A DNA stretch of 64,000 nucleotides, taken from NCBI GenBank assembly GCA_963854835.1, contig OY978527.1, positions 36,231,040 to 36,295,039 of the forward strand, in the 5' to 3' direction. Below, piece after piece: positions 1 through 12,000 of the stretch. The notes beneath the pieces were generated by a model that made no database searches, had not been told where the DNA came from, and saw nothing but the letters and a program-made list of their open reading frames with translations. Position 1 is the stretch's first letter. Every line of letters begins with the position of its first letter. Made by a program: the position numbers and the translations under genes. Source of the stretch: Megamerina dolium. Taxonomy: Eukaryota; Arthropoda; Insecta; Diptera; Megamerinidae.

Positions 1-127
1 TTCGTTTTTCAAGGATTAAAATACATAGTTACATATACATACATATACACACATACAAAGTAAAGAATTTAATAAAATGTTGTAGTACACTTCAGTTGAT
101 AGGGGCAAGCTGAAAACGCCGAATAGT

Positions 128-1987
128 TCATCTGTGACGCAATTGCTCCCGACTATCGGCTCTTTCCATGTACCAGTTTTTCTCATTTCGCTGACGTTCA
201 TTCTGTTGCCGTGATTGCTCACGGTGTTGCATCAGTTTCTCTTGCCATTGACCATCTTTTGCAAAACGTTCACCAGATGCCTCATGTTTTCGCCATTGTT
301 TGTCGTGACGCTCCCTCGAATCAAAACGCTGTTTGTTATTTTGTGATGGATGTGGATGTTTCTGGCCAAAACGTTCCTTTGAATTGTTGTATTTGTTGCG
401 CTTTTTGAAACGTTCATTCGAATCATCGTCATCATCATCATCGTGATCATGCTTTAAATAATGGTGTTCTTTCGCAAAATGTTTCTTTTGTTGTTGTTTT
501 ATACGTTCTTTTGAATCATCCACGTATTTATAATCATTTTTATATGCATGTTCGTTTCTAAAACTATTTGAATCTACTTTAAGCTGTTCTTCTTCTTTTA
601 CTTGTTTTCTCTCATCGCCGCTCGTCGTCGTTTCTGGTTTCACTTGGGGTAATTCTTCGTCTTTCTGCTCAAAAATATTATCATTAAAATCATTTAGATA
701 TTGAGCGACTTTTGCAAATGTTTCAAATGACTCCGATGATTCTTGCACAACATCACCACCACCAGCTGCATTGTCAAATTCATTCAAACTATTTTCTGAC
801 ATTTCCTTTTCGGTCGGTGCGACGCACATGCCTTCTGCGGCAGCATTTTCCGCATTGGGACAAACGTATGGTTGTCTATGTTCACCTTTTGTTGTATCGT
901 GAGGATTTGCCGTCCACACCTTATATGGTTTCTTCTTATGTTCAGCTTCCCATATTGGAGTTTGTCTTTTTTTGTACGTTGCCCAATTTTTATCAGTTCT
1001 ACCCTCAACGACACCATCATCATTACCACTACCACCGGTTTCCCTTCGAGTACTCAAATAGTCTACTTGTTTGGAGAGTATATCAATTTCGGCACGCATC
1101 AAATTATTCTGCAATTCTATATCGATTAATTTTTGCTCCAAGTCCACTGTGGATTTTGTTGCTGCCAACGGATCCCAGGAAGCATGTCGTATTTTACCAA
1201 TAACAGCCAATATGGATAATATTACACCAACATAGAAGATGCCAGTGAGACTGTGTCGCACAATTGGATGAAATCGAGAAATATCCATAAAAGTTGTCGT
1301 CGTCATCGTTGTTGCTGTTGTTGTATTAGTAGTCGCTGCCTGTAGTGCTTTCTTTTCCGAATTTGCCGATGAAGAACGTTTTCGGCGTCGCTGCCTCATC
1401 TGACTATTGTCAATTTCGCCGCCACTTTCAGGATCAGTTTGATGAGGTGTCATCAGCAGCGGAGTTGAAATTGGTGGCGGAGTAGTTACAATAAATTCAT
1501 CACCTTTCATATGTTGCAAGTTTAAATTGTTCAAATGATCACGCAAATATGGATGAGGTGAAATACGTCCGGCACTCTCACTTTCGCTTATTATCGAAAT
1601 ACCATCGGACAGATCATCAGCAGCTATAGAATCGTGTTCCGTTTTGGAGCTATTGTGAGAGAAAGATAAACCAATTAGTAAAAGAATCTATCTATTCAAT
1701 TATAATGTGACTTACTCATTTGGTTCTCCTTTCTCCTCCTCCTCCTCGTCCTCCTCCTCCTCTCGATCATTATCGTGCATTATCGTTTCAACACGATTAT
1801 TATGATCATCATTTTTCGATTGTTTACTATGTTTGGCCTTTTCTTTATTATTTTTATCCGTTACCAATGTCCATGTCTCAAATATTTCCGATTCAGTGCT
1901 TGTAGTTATCGATTCATCATCAGTAGGTGTTGGTGGTGGCGTAGATTTGACTGATAAATTATTGGCTGGTACACCTTCTTTATCCAT
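128..1987 (-). CDS. Single-pass membrane protein, CCPG1-like architecture (two coding exons)
   Basis: The coding sequence is join(128..1649, 1716..1987) on the minus strand, 597 codons plus stop. The ATG at 1987 has a good insect context (ACAAAATGG). The 66-nt intron (1650-1715) has donor GTAAGT and acceptor TCTCACAATAG, and joining the exons keeps the frame. Visible parts, in order: a Thr/Pro/Ser-rich start; FETWTLV around residues 37-42, which fits the LC3-interacting pattern W-x-x-V; an acidic run (about 73-90); a basic patch RQRRRKR (about 176-182); one hydrophobic segment (about 225-244); a heptad-like helix (about 257-294); two cysteines (about 354 and 366); and a highly charged C-terminal half with an aspartate run and repeated S/N-x-E-R-F units. 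Vertebrate CCPG1, an ER-phagy receptor, has the same order: N-terminal WxxI/V motif, one membrane segment, luminal coiled coil. This is a resemblance of layout, not proven homology. If correct, the N-terminus is cytosolic and the C-terminus is in the ER lumen. The gene model is fairly sure; the identity is not. Confidence 0.8.
1650..1715 (-). other. 66-nt intron of the CCPG1-like gene
   Basis: Read on the minus strand it starts GTAAGTCACATT and ends with the pyrimidine-rich tract TTATCTTTCTCTCACAATAG. It contains an in-frame stop directly after the donor, so the two open frames can only be joined by splicing. The size is typical of short fly introns. Confidence 0.85.
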
Positions 1988-3090
1988 TTTGTTACTGTTG
2001 CTGTTGCGTTGTATATTTCAGATCTGAAATAGTAGTAGACACGAAATTTTCTTTCAATCTTATCTCAATATTATTGACTAGCGTACGAGGTACACGTATA
2101 GCGTGAAGTAATGCAGTGAAATTAATAATACGCAATGCAATTAATAGTAGCAAAACAAAGGGAAACCAAATGATTACATTATATTATTATAGGTACACTA
2201 ATTATTTTTCAAAATATGCAAGTACTGTACTGTAAAATATTGCCTATTGTCCACTGTATATTAAGCGAATATTTGTAGCACTGATTTCTTCAAAATAACA
2301 AACAGCAATACTGCGTCGTCTCACATATATAGAGATACCCCATGCATACTTATACTTATATTTAAATATTTATGTACGTACATATTTCTAAATTGTGCGC
2401 TTTCCCATCAAACCAAACATGCAGTAAGCTTACAAGTAGCACTTTGTTCTTTATTCAAATTAAAGGATAGCATGTGCTTTAATAATAAATCACAAAGCAT
2501 AACATTCACTTGTAAGACTATTCGATTTGTAATCATTTTCCAAGCATGCTTTGAAAATTCTTCACATTTCTATTGTCTATAACCGCTTATTGCAGGCATT
2601 TTTTATTCTTACACTGAATTGTTCATTGGGTTGTTGTTGATAAACGCACCAAAGACAGTTCTGCAAATTCTATTTTTGTGCAATATTTTGCTTCATTTTG
2701 AAATGAATTCATAATACATACATACATCATACTCGTATATATTTCAGACTAAGGCACAGTGTTGCCAGCTTCACAAATGTATGAATGGTTGTCGTATGTG
2801 AATATCGCGAATTAGGGATTTTGTTGCAATTATACAATAAATCGCAATCCAACAACGCTATTGCCATGATCGATTGATGCAGATCACATTTATAATGCAA
2901 TGTAGTGCATCTATGAATGAATGCTATGGCCGTTTCCACCTGACGCAGCAAAATGCACTTGAGCAAGAGGCTTACAGAAAAACGCAACTAAAATATTTTG
3001 GAGATGTGTAGTTTAATTGCTAAATTATTATATCAAGATTAATTGCTAAATTGTTATATACAAATTGTATAAAAAATTACCATACAGTCG
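1988..3090. other. Upstream region of the CCPG1-like gene, no coding sequence seen
   Basis: This is AT-rich DNA. On the minus strand CTACTATTTCAG at about 2024-2035 is a possible acceptor for a 5' UTR exon; an in-frame TGA follows it, so it would be non-coding. Nothing else is recognisable up to the repeat that starts near 3090. Confidence 0.35.
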
Positions 3091-3690
3091 GCCTGGGGCG
3101 ACCGAAGTATACCCCGCATGATTTCATGCCAAATTTAAGAGTTAATTATTGCTGATCTAGGCAAAAAACTGCCAACGTTACACCGGTTTACATATAAAAG
3201 AAATTCAGTCATTTTATATGAGAGCTAGTATAAACAGTGGACGTGGCTCTCCCATTCCTGGTACATCTAGCTATGCTACAATAGAAATTCACAACTTAAA
3301 TATGCTGTCCTATGCTGAATAGTTCGTAAATTATGGCGGTTGAAAAATAATTTTTTTTTAATCCTCGACCTTATGAGAGATCCACATTAAAATATGGGCG
3401 TGTTTATATCATGCCAGCTTATTTCCGACTACAATATTAATCGATCTGTCAAATATGGCTGTTACAGCGGTTTAAATCTAAAAGAAATTTAAGCATTTTT
3501 TATGGGAGCTACTATAAACAGTAAGCGTGACTCCTAAATTTTCGAAAAAATTATGCAGCAGTATAACATTACTTCATTATATGTCTTCAATTAATTGTGC
3601 CAATCAGTCAGGTGGCACATAGACGGACGGACGGGCAGACATCGTTATATCAATTATTATATTATTTAATAAGTGGGAGTAGTACAACCT
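3090..3690 (+). repeat. Dispersed degenerate repeat with GGACGGAC...CAGACATCG end (copy 1)
   Basis: The segment contains modules that recur at 31.3-32.1 kb. They include 'AACAGTGG(A/G)CG(T/C)GGCTCTCCCAT', 'GCTGAATAGTTCGTAA(A/G)TTATGGCGG', 'TTATTTCCGACTACAAT' and a closing 'GACGGACGGGCAGACATCGTTATATCAATTATT'-type stretch, each read here in short blocks. The modules partly repeat inside each copy, about 250-290 bp apart. It has no open frame of note. It is probably the internal or end part of an old non-coding mobile element; its class is unknown. Confidence 0.6.
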
Positions 3691-3784
3691 GAATCAAACA
3701 CTCTAGTGTCGGTAATAGTACTGTCATTTTGAAAGTAAGTGTGTAATTCCGTCCTCTTTACACAACAAATATTTTGCGACTCTC

Positions 3785-3948
3785 TTGTTGACCCTGACAG
3801 ACTGAACGGCTCAACCCGTGTGACATCACATTTTGTGAGCTTCGTTTGCTTGGTGACAAATGGGTACGATATTAAAATTGTGCTTCAGCAGAGTATTGTC
3901 ACCATGACCTACAGATCAGAAGGCTAAACTATTGAGCTACGACACCCA
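3785..3948 (-). mobile_element. tRNA-headed SINE, degraded copy (head and part of body)
   Basis: Read on the minus strand it begins GGGTGTCGTAGCTCAATAG and continues with CTTCTGATCTGTAGGTCATG, then CTGAAGCACAATTTTAATATCG and GTACCCATTTGTCACCAAGC. It matches the head and early body of the family seen complete at 19009-19387. The B-box region is broken by an insertion, so it is very unlikely to be transcribed by pol III. An unrelated-looking stretch with a GTGTGACATCACA block follows. Confidence 0.65.
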
Positions 3949-5030
3949 CTAATTACATATTATATTTTCCCCTCTATTTCAATGTCGGTTGATTATTGCA
4001 TAGAAGGTATGTGAACGTATGTAAGCAAAATATTTACACATTCAATAGCGGCTTTCACGAATTAGTGTATTTGTAAATTATACCTACAGTGGGCATACAT
4101 TAAGAGTGAAAAATTGCAATTCTACAAATTCTTTGAAACCGCTTGAAAATCAGCTGGTTAAAGCATAAACGACTAAGAAAAACAAGAAAAAATGTGAAAA
4201 TGTTGCACAATCATAAACATAACTCAAACTCCTACAAATAATTAAGTAGTAAATTCATTTCATCTAGGTCCATTTACCCCGCTAAATGTTTAAAATTTTT
4301 ACTTCCATTTTAATACGTCAAATGTTAGTTGTTTAATAAGCTCAAGAGCATATGTGTATATTTTGTTAGTGTAAAGAGCAAAAAAGTATGAATATTTTTT
4401 CTCATGCTCAAACGCACGGCCAAATGAACTGAATCGTGAAATCCCTTAATATGTATTCTGAACTTTCGTATTTGTATATTTATCACAATAGCAACAATTA
4501 GTTGTGCGACTTTCAAAACGGCTTAAAGAAATAGGAAGTACACGTTTACTTTTTGATGATACATACATACGTATATACATCATTTAAATGAAGGCCTTTC
4601 CAGTGAATGTGAGGTTGAATATTTAGAAAATATTCTTGTAAATACTTGGGCCTGTACTTATAATTAAACGATGAAGTGTATTTTAGTTAAAGTACATTAA
4701 CGACAACATTATTAAAAACTTCATAAAAATGTCACTGAACAGCATGTTTTACGTTCGACCGTGATTTTAAAGTTAGAACGCATTCTTAAGTTTCTGATAG
4801 ACGGTAATTCAAAATGCAAAAGACAAATGACATGATACAGATCATATGGGTGCTTAGCCGATATGAGACAATTTCTCTCCCGATACAAAATTGACGGCAC
4901 TTTCGTTGAATAAATCTCACATTGTTTCATGGTTGTTTACACTGAAGATATTTTGTATTTGTATTTGGGTTCAAAAAACCGAAGCGTTTTAAATTTTTTT
5001 CACTAAAAACCAACATAAAATAGACTGCTC
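3949..5030. other. AT-rich non-coding stretch
   Basis: Short chance open frames only, with no splice-consistent coding signal, no RNA gene and no repeat that I recognise. It lies between a SINE copy and the DRE-like promoter cluster. Confidence 0.4.
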
Positions 5031-5076
5031 GTTTGAAGTTCTTCAATTCGCCGATGAACAAAATTTGCATTCAGGT

Positions 5077-5192
5077 TATCGATGACATTCACATAGTGGG
5101 TGTTGATTTTGCAAACTATCGATGGCACTATCGATACTATCGAGAGTTTCACACTACTGTGACCATCAATTGTTTTGGATTGCCTATCGATG
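5077..5192. promoter_or_regulatory. Cluster of DRE-like TATCGATR sites, candidate core promoter
   Basis: TATCGATG occurs at 5077-5084, 5117-5124 and 5185-5192, the canonical DRE core TATCGATA at 5129-5136, and a near match TATCGAGA at 5138-5145. A CACACTACTGTGACC stretch (about 5150-5163) resembles the motif-1-like element of fly promoters. In Drosophila, DREF-bound DREs mark broad housekeeping promoters. Orientation cannot be read from the sites. The minus-strand gene ending its 5' exon at 1987 is one candidate target, about 3 kb away through a 5' UTR intron. Confidence 0.5.
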
Positions 5193-5219
5193 GTTTTTTG
5201 ATTTTATTTAAATAAAAAT

Positions 5220-7685
5220 ATGAATATGCTAATAATTTGCAATAAAGCTTTTTAATTTAATCTCTTGATTTAGAATACAAAGCATATTTGGTCAAAACCA
5301 AAAATATTTTCTTCAAAATTCTACAAAAATTTTAAAGACGAATTAAATTTCTTGCTAAAAAAATAAAAAAAATTATTTTTTAGAATTTTTAAGAGACGAA
5401 AAATGTGCTGAAATTTAGTTGTAGTTATTGATGTAGATATCGCCAAGCAATTCTATTAAGTGTGATCTCTCAATGTACAATATGTTTTATTTGCACTACA
5501 GCTGATCTAAACAAATAAACATTCCGCGTAAAAAGGATCGAATGTAAAATGAAATGCAGAAAAGTATAGAAAACGTAAAATATCAAATGCCTAGAATGCG
5601 CTGTTGCGAAAATACGTGGTGTGGATTTTCAGCTTTAAAAGTTCGTTTTTTTTGGTTTTTTTTCTTAACTAACTACGGGCATTTGTATTTAGTTTACAAA
5701 CAAACAGAAATAAAAGAAAATAGCAAATTTACACGTTACTTTTATGTACATACAATATATAAAAGTATACCTACGATAGCTACTCATAAATAATTCGCTT
5801 TTAATTTGTATAGATGCTATTGCAAATTTAAGACAAACCTTAGCCATCGTATGAATTCATACAATTCGTATAATGAAATGCCCAATACACTATAATATGA
5901 AAAACTCGATTATACACACAACACATACACACACTCACACAAATATTACTTTTATCATTTTCCATTCAAGTTACGCAAATTAATTAAAATGTACTGTACG
6001 CCACTTACGCAAATGTAACAAATCATATGGCATATGAAAAAGCATGAAATTATAGGAAAAATAATTCAAACTTACAAAAATGGTGACCGAACGGCAAACG
6101 TCCTTGATTATAATTGAACTCGTAATTTCAGAGGTATAATGCTCAAATAAATTATTCTTTCATTTTCAATTTAAAAATATCACAATAAATTTACTTTTGT
6201 TTTATTTTCCACAATTTTGACTAATTTTCGTAAAATTGTTTCAAATATGTACGCCTATGTATTTATTTTCTATATAAAGTTGGACACTAACAAATTTAAA
6301 TACACACGTCGTCGTCGCTGTCACACAGAACATACGATTGCGTCAAAACAATCTAATTTTTCACAAAGAATATTACGAAGTAGACGAGGAATACAGAAAC
6401 GAAAACTATTTACTTATTTAGATTTAGCTGTGTGCCATAACAAACTGAGCAATGAAGAAGGCAAAACAGAAGACGAAACGAAAAAAAAAAACAAATTAAG
6501 TGTACATGCATACATATGTGGAGAAAAATGGAGATGTTGAAAGAATAGCAAACTATTCGTTACTCAGCACTTGATATACACGATACTTTTAATCGAAACG
6601 AGCATAGATTTCAAAATTAAAATAAGTAAAAACCATGGTAATATTATAAAAATTAGTAGTTAATTATAATTGATCTAATCAATCTTCACTGAGTGTGATG
6701 CCAAATATAAAAGTGGAAAGAAATTACTTATTTTCTTATTATTTTATTTTGACTTCTGTGCAAAAATAAAAATTTTTTATTAATAGCAATAGGTTAGAAA
6801 TAACAAAGAAAATTGAATTATAACTTAACCGTTCCACTTATCATCATTGCTAATTACCTGCACGTAATAGTAGTTTTACTACTATAATCAAAATTCGATC
6901 CGTTGAAGTATAGAGAACTAATATACAAAGAAAACTACTTGCACTTCTTGGAGTACACTACTCACTTGTAATTTCCACTCATTAACAAAATAAAACCGAT
7001 TACAAGTACAACGAGTACAAGCCAAAAGTAGTGATTTGTTGAAAGTTACGAAAACTAACGAAATTAACATCACTAGTGGAGACTTCTAAATAGTATAAAT
7101 GATATGGTACGGTAAGCTGGCGTAACGATACCCCAACTAAAACACCAAAAATAATTGGTTTTAATTTATTTACTACATTATAGATAATATGATTCTTAAT
7201 TAATAATTTAAATTAATAAAATGAAGAGCATCAACCCTGGGGAGTATATGTCTCCACTGGAATACAACCAGAGATGCGCGAAAATAACTCGTTGCTTAAC
7301 ATCTGTGACTGTTACAGAGTATTTCGCTATTTTAAATTTTATAAAATAATGAAATTACATAAATGTAATAAATTAAAAGACGTAGCAACTATTCATATAC
7401 ACAACAGTACAAACAATTTTGAAAATATTTATTTTATAGTCAAAATTAGAAATGGCTTTTTGACAGATTTTTCTATGGGAAATATGTCAAACAATCCCAT
7501 TCTAACTTTGGCTATATCTACGGGCCATAAAATTCTATGCTGTAATAGTCCTTCATTTTTCAGTTTAACCTGCAACGTCCCATAGTTGGTACCGAGGTAT
7601 TTTTTGAAAAATCAAATAGCAAAATTTGTTTTCGTTTAGTTTCTGATTTTCTGAGGTTTCATGAATTCTTTAACAATAAGATTAA
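5220..7685. other. AT-rich non-coding stretch
   Basis: No coding exon could be supported. A plus-strand open frame at 6217-6540 (107 codons) depends on a TTG start and has no known domain. On the minus strand the same place reads GACAGCGACGACGACG, which could be 5' UTR. Most of the rest is runs of A/T and CACACA-type low complexity. No RNA genes or clear mobile elements were seen. Confidence 0.4.
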
Positions 7686-7686
7686 T

Positions 7687-7840
7687 GCCCCTATTGTTGC
7701 TAATTACAGGCAACTAACTGCTAATTAACAGTTGTCTTCGTGTATTCAAATCAAAACAGCTGACTTCTTCGGTTGCCATCGATAATATGAGTTCGATGTC
7801 ACAGTTGCTCCTCAAGCAACTCAAGCAAGTTGAGATGATA
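7687..7840 (-). mobile_element. Short inverted-repeat (MITE-like) element, diverged copy
   Basis: About 150 bp related to the element at 40538-40695 but in the opposite orientation. Shared blocks are TTCAAATCAAAACAGCTGA, TTCTTCGGTTGCCATCGATA and CTCAAGCAACTCAAG. Both ends are eroded here: the left still reads CCCCTATTG and the right ends in ATGATAG where the other copy has a full terminal repeat. It has no coding capacity. Confidence 0.65.
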
Positions 7841-8296
7841 GTTTTTCATATCTATGGCGATGATACACAAATGCAGTACATTTTGAATAGAAACAATTTT
7901 AGAGACCGATTTAGTTATTTATAAATACCAGTACATGTTGATTATAATAAGATATTAATTTATTACGAGTATTACAGTCCAACTAATGACAACACATTTT
8001 TCGGATCATCTTTCGATCATTCCTTGGATTCCTAAAAGTGTTCCCAGCAAAGTCAATCCATTACTCAGGAGGCAATTTAGCAGAGGCAGCCATGTAAACA
8101 ATTTTTCTGTGACTGTGTCGATGAGAAAGATGAAAAAAGCAAAGCAAATATGAATTTTATCTGTGTAAATTGATCCATGCAGTGGATATCTCGTTGAGGA
8201 GTCGAAAGTTACTCCGTATTTTCCCGGTTTCGATGGGATATTTTGCGTAAAATGTGTTCTCTCTTAAAGTGTCCGCATAAATTGGCATTCAACATG

Positions 8297-8524
8297 TTAC
8301 ATGATTGACGTTGAACCCTGGTAACCCTTTTTATCCACCTGCAATTGCTCTTCATCTTTATCGGAATTATCTTCCAACAATTCACGCCTTCTTGTTCCCT
8401 TAAATAAATCATTTGAATGCAGTGAAATTAAATAAAAATCAAATCAATAACTTACCGTTGTGGATATCTTTTCCCAACTTGTTTCAGCGACCACATTACT
8501 TTTATTGACACTCATATTAGACAT
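8297..8524 (-). CDS. Possible small two-exon protein, unknown function
   Basis: join(8297..8398, 8456..8524) on the minus strand gives 56 codons and a TAA. The ATG at 8524 follows GTAAAA. Exon 1 (23 codons) ends ACAACG|GTAAGT and the 57-nt intron ends GATTTATTTAAG, both good splice sites, and the frame stays open across the junction. The peptide is hydrophilic with no signal peptide or membrane segment. It contains SWEKI (residues 16-20), which fits the W-x-x-I LC3-interacting pattern, then an arginine patch TRRREL and an acidic stretch DNSDKDEEQ. I do not recognise it. It could instead be an alternative 5' part of the neighbouring minus-strand gene at 128-1987, because splicing from CAT|GTAACA before its stop to that gene's second coding exon would be in phase. 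Short length makes a chance model possible. Confidence 0.4.
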
Positions 8525-9034
8525 TTTTACTTACATACATACATCTGCTTATAGCACTACTACTACTTGCTCTCTGTTTACTCCCGCCTTGGGCTGATGT
8601 TATTCTTACGTTATTATTGACATGAAGTGCATGAGAATTATAAGAAAGTGCACAAGTACGCTTCTTGGTAGGCAATAGAAAGGCCAACAAGAGCTAACAA
8701 ATTTCTAATATGCCCACCTGTGGTATCACAATATGTCATTAACCAGAGAATACTTTATACGCCTAAGTATAAAAGCAGACTTACGGAAATGAAGGAAAAC
8801 CTGACCCGATGATCTGTTGTAGTAGATTAGCAAATTTACTATTTTGTATTTCTATATGTATTTTATTTCAAAGACATATATATTGGTATATATATCAGTT
8901 TAATAATACATTCCATATCCACTTAATTGAATAATTATTATTTTTTCATTTTATTATAATTAATATTTGTAAAAAGCAACGCTGTTTATCTCGACGTACG
9001 CTAAAGATAAAAATTTGCCATTTTTTTTGTTCAG
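8525..9034. other. Spacer and 3' UTR region between two minus-strand genes
   Basis: This holds the presumed 3' UTR of the large minus-strand gene. TTTATT on the plus strand (AATAAA on the minus) lies at 8950-8955, about 80 nt after that gene's stop, and again at 8862-8867. These are candidate poly(A) signals. No other feature was seen. Confidence 0.45.
8950..8955 (-). other. Candidate poly(A) signal AATAAA for the large minus-strand gene
   Basis: AATAAA on the minus strand, about 80 nt beyond the stop codon at 9035. Such hexamers are frequent in AT-rich DNA, and a second lies at 8862-8867. Confidence 0.35.
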
Positions 9035-12000
9035 TTAACCCTTAAAACTACCAAATAGTTTAGAGAGCTTATCTTTGAGATTCTTTAAAATATTATGATT
9101 ATTATGATTGGACTTCTTCAACTCACCACCACTCATATTCCCCAGTTGTTGCTGTTGTTGTTTTTCCATAATGCGTTGTACTTCGCCTGCTTCTGAGCCA
9201 CTCTCCCATTCGTACGGGTGAGGAGAATTATTGTAGTCTGTATGATGGCGTTGTTGTTGTTGCTGCTGCTGCACTACCATCTGTTGTAATTGTTTAGTTG
9301 GCGAATTGGTACGCATAAAGTGTTGTTGCTGTTGTGATGGAATGTTTGCACCGGTATTCGCTTGCGCTGGCGATGCACATTTGATTTCTTCAATCACTCT
9401 GTGTGCTGGAATTGGTACCAAATATGGTTGCTTAGACAACGTATAACGTGAACTAATTTGTACTGGCAATAGTCCGGCCTGTTGTTGCAATCGTTGATGT
9501 TGTGGGGTCCAATAGATTTGACTCGCTTGTTGACTTGATTGATCAAGTATCAAAGGAGTACTACGGCCATCGTGCATGCGTGCCCGCTGCAAACGTTGCG
9601 GTTGTTGTATTGCTGGCGGTGCTACTGCTGCAAACTGTAGTGGCTCTCTCACTGTGATATAACCGTATGTACCAGAAAGGGCTACCGGTTGAAGCTGATG
9701 TAACGGCCTAATATACTGTGGTTGTGCATACAGCTCACCTCCACCACCACCACCACCACCAGCACTGATAGTTGGATAGTAGTGCAAAACTGGTGTGGCG
9801 GGAATTATTTTGTCGCCATCCAATATCACATATTGCGGCGCTGTCGTACATGTCGATGACGAAAATGAGCTATCTGGACGTTTTACCAAAGTCACTGGAC
9901 GTCCATCGATTGCATGAAAGGTTTGGCCGGAATTACTATCACGTCGCACCAAATACGGACGTGTTAATGTTGGATTGTCGTATAGTAAATCCGATTGATT
10001 CGATTGTAGACTGCTACGTTTTATTACGTGAGCATAAATGGGAGATGATGTGCTTGGTGGCGGCTGTGCTGTTGTTGCTAATGCTGAAGGTGGATGCTGA
10101 CTTAAGATTTCATGTGTTGCAGCAATTGGAATGAATTGTTGTTGCGACAGACTGTGCATTCGTTGCGGCACCTGTGGAGCGGCATACATTCGCGAGGCAG
10201 GACGTTGGTGAGTCTCGACAGATGCGTATGAAACTGGTGAGAGATCTGTGGAAGCGGGTTGTCTCTTGTGAAGTGCTTGTATTTGTGGTGACTGGTGGTT
10301 TGACTTTATAGGTGTTTTATTCAACGATTTCCGACAGAATTCCTTAACCTTTTGTAAGATCTCCTCACGCGTCAATATGCCACCAATGCGACGTGTTGGT
10401 GTTTGGGCAGCAGCTGTAACTTGAGCATTCTTTCTTCGTAATATAACAGGGGTTGCAGCAGCATCACTTTCATAACCACGGCCATAGCTATTTCTCGAAC
10501 CCGTCATAGTCATACCGTCTATAGCACTCTGGCTGCGTTCAGCCGAGGGATCAGTTACTTTCGAACTTATGCCACCGATGTTGGTATTATTCATCAAGGC
10601 AATAACTGGTTTGCCATCGATAATTGTTGCCTGTCGATGGTTATGTGTTAGACCAGAGAATGTATTGCGCTGTGGTGATCCACGTACAAAGTTGTTCTCC
10701 ATCAAAACTGGCCCTTCGCGCGATAAGAGCACTTGATTTGGTTGAACGTGTTCATAAATATTTTCAGGATCTTGCTGCCGCTGTTGCCGTTGTTGTTGCT
10801 GCTGTTGTTGTTGAAAAACTTTAAAGTAGAGCTCCCTATCGGTGCGCTCTTTCATGGCCTTCAATCTTTCCCATTCCTCTTGATCGGCATGTATTGTAAC
10901 GCCGGTGCCATCTATAGCAGTTGACTTATTGGGAATTGGTGATAAAATTCTTCCATCTACACTATCAATACCATTACCATATGATTGCATTTGATGAACA
11001 ATGCGTTTTGGTGTCGATGTTCGTTGAGGACCGCCGTTCGGTAAAATGAATTGCTCACTTAAGTTCTCTTTGGAATTGACATCATAAATGCTTACGGCGG
11101 GCGCTTTTAATGTGGCACTCGGACTCTTTGATCTGTGTGATGTACCACGTGCGGTAGCAGTTCGTTTAAGAATTTCGTTACGATCCATCGAAGCGGAACG
11201 ACCAAATACCTGACGTCGATCACTTGCGGGTGTCGTTCGTTTTGGTATTAGACTTTGTCGTTCTAAACTGCGTCGCAGATTTGTGGCACCGATTGCCTTA
11301 CCTTCGGTCATTTCTTTTGGCACAGTACGTTGTACAGTGTTGCCATAGCTGGGCATTTGTGCACGCTGTACTTTTGGCTTTATTATTATCGTATTATTAT
11401 CACTGTGCATTTGCTCTATCGGCCTCGAATGATTTACAGCGCTCAATCGATCTCTAGAAAGTGTACGCCTTGGTGGTTTAGCTATTGGTTTTGATTCAAT
11501 CTTATCGATTTTACGTCCACCTGATGTAATTTGCTCATTCTCCATGGCATTTGGAGATTCGGCATTTGTTAAGGCACTTGATATTGACATCGAGAGGTCG
11601 TCGCCTGTAGTGAAACTTTTCCGAGATCTTTCTGATTGATTCTTTAAATCCTTCATTTCGGCAGCACTGAGAAAATTATTGCTGGCACGCGGACGTCCAT
11701 GAAAACTCTGCCGTTCGAGGACAACACGTTTTATCGATGTGGGCGTATTTGCAATATAACCATTCCCTTTAGCTTTCGCATCGGAATCGTATAACGAACG
11801 TGGGCTAGGAACTATTTCTTTGGGTGTTGTTTTGCGTTTCGATGACGCAAAAATGCTGTTCGATAGTAAACGCTGAAAAACTGACGGTTTCTTATTAGTG
11901 TGCTTCGATGGTGAATCCATCGTATCGAATGAGATCTGTACACGGTCGGGTGTTTTAGATGTAGAAATGCTATTGTTTGCTTGTCTCGCAGATATACCGT

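Noticed and set aside
6217..6540. 107-codon plus-strand frame with an RRRR patch as a gene.
   Set aside because: It begins at TTG, has no domain, and reads through A-runs. The region may be 5' UTR of a minus-strand transcript.
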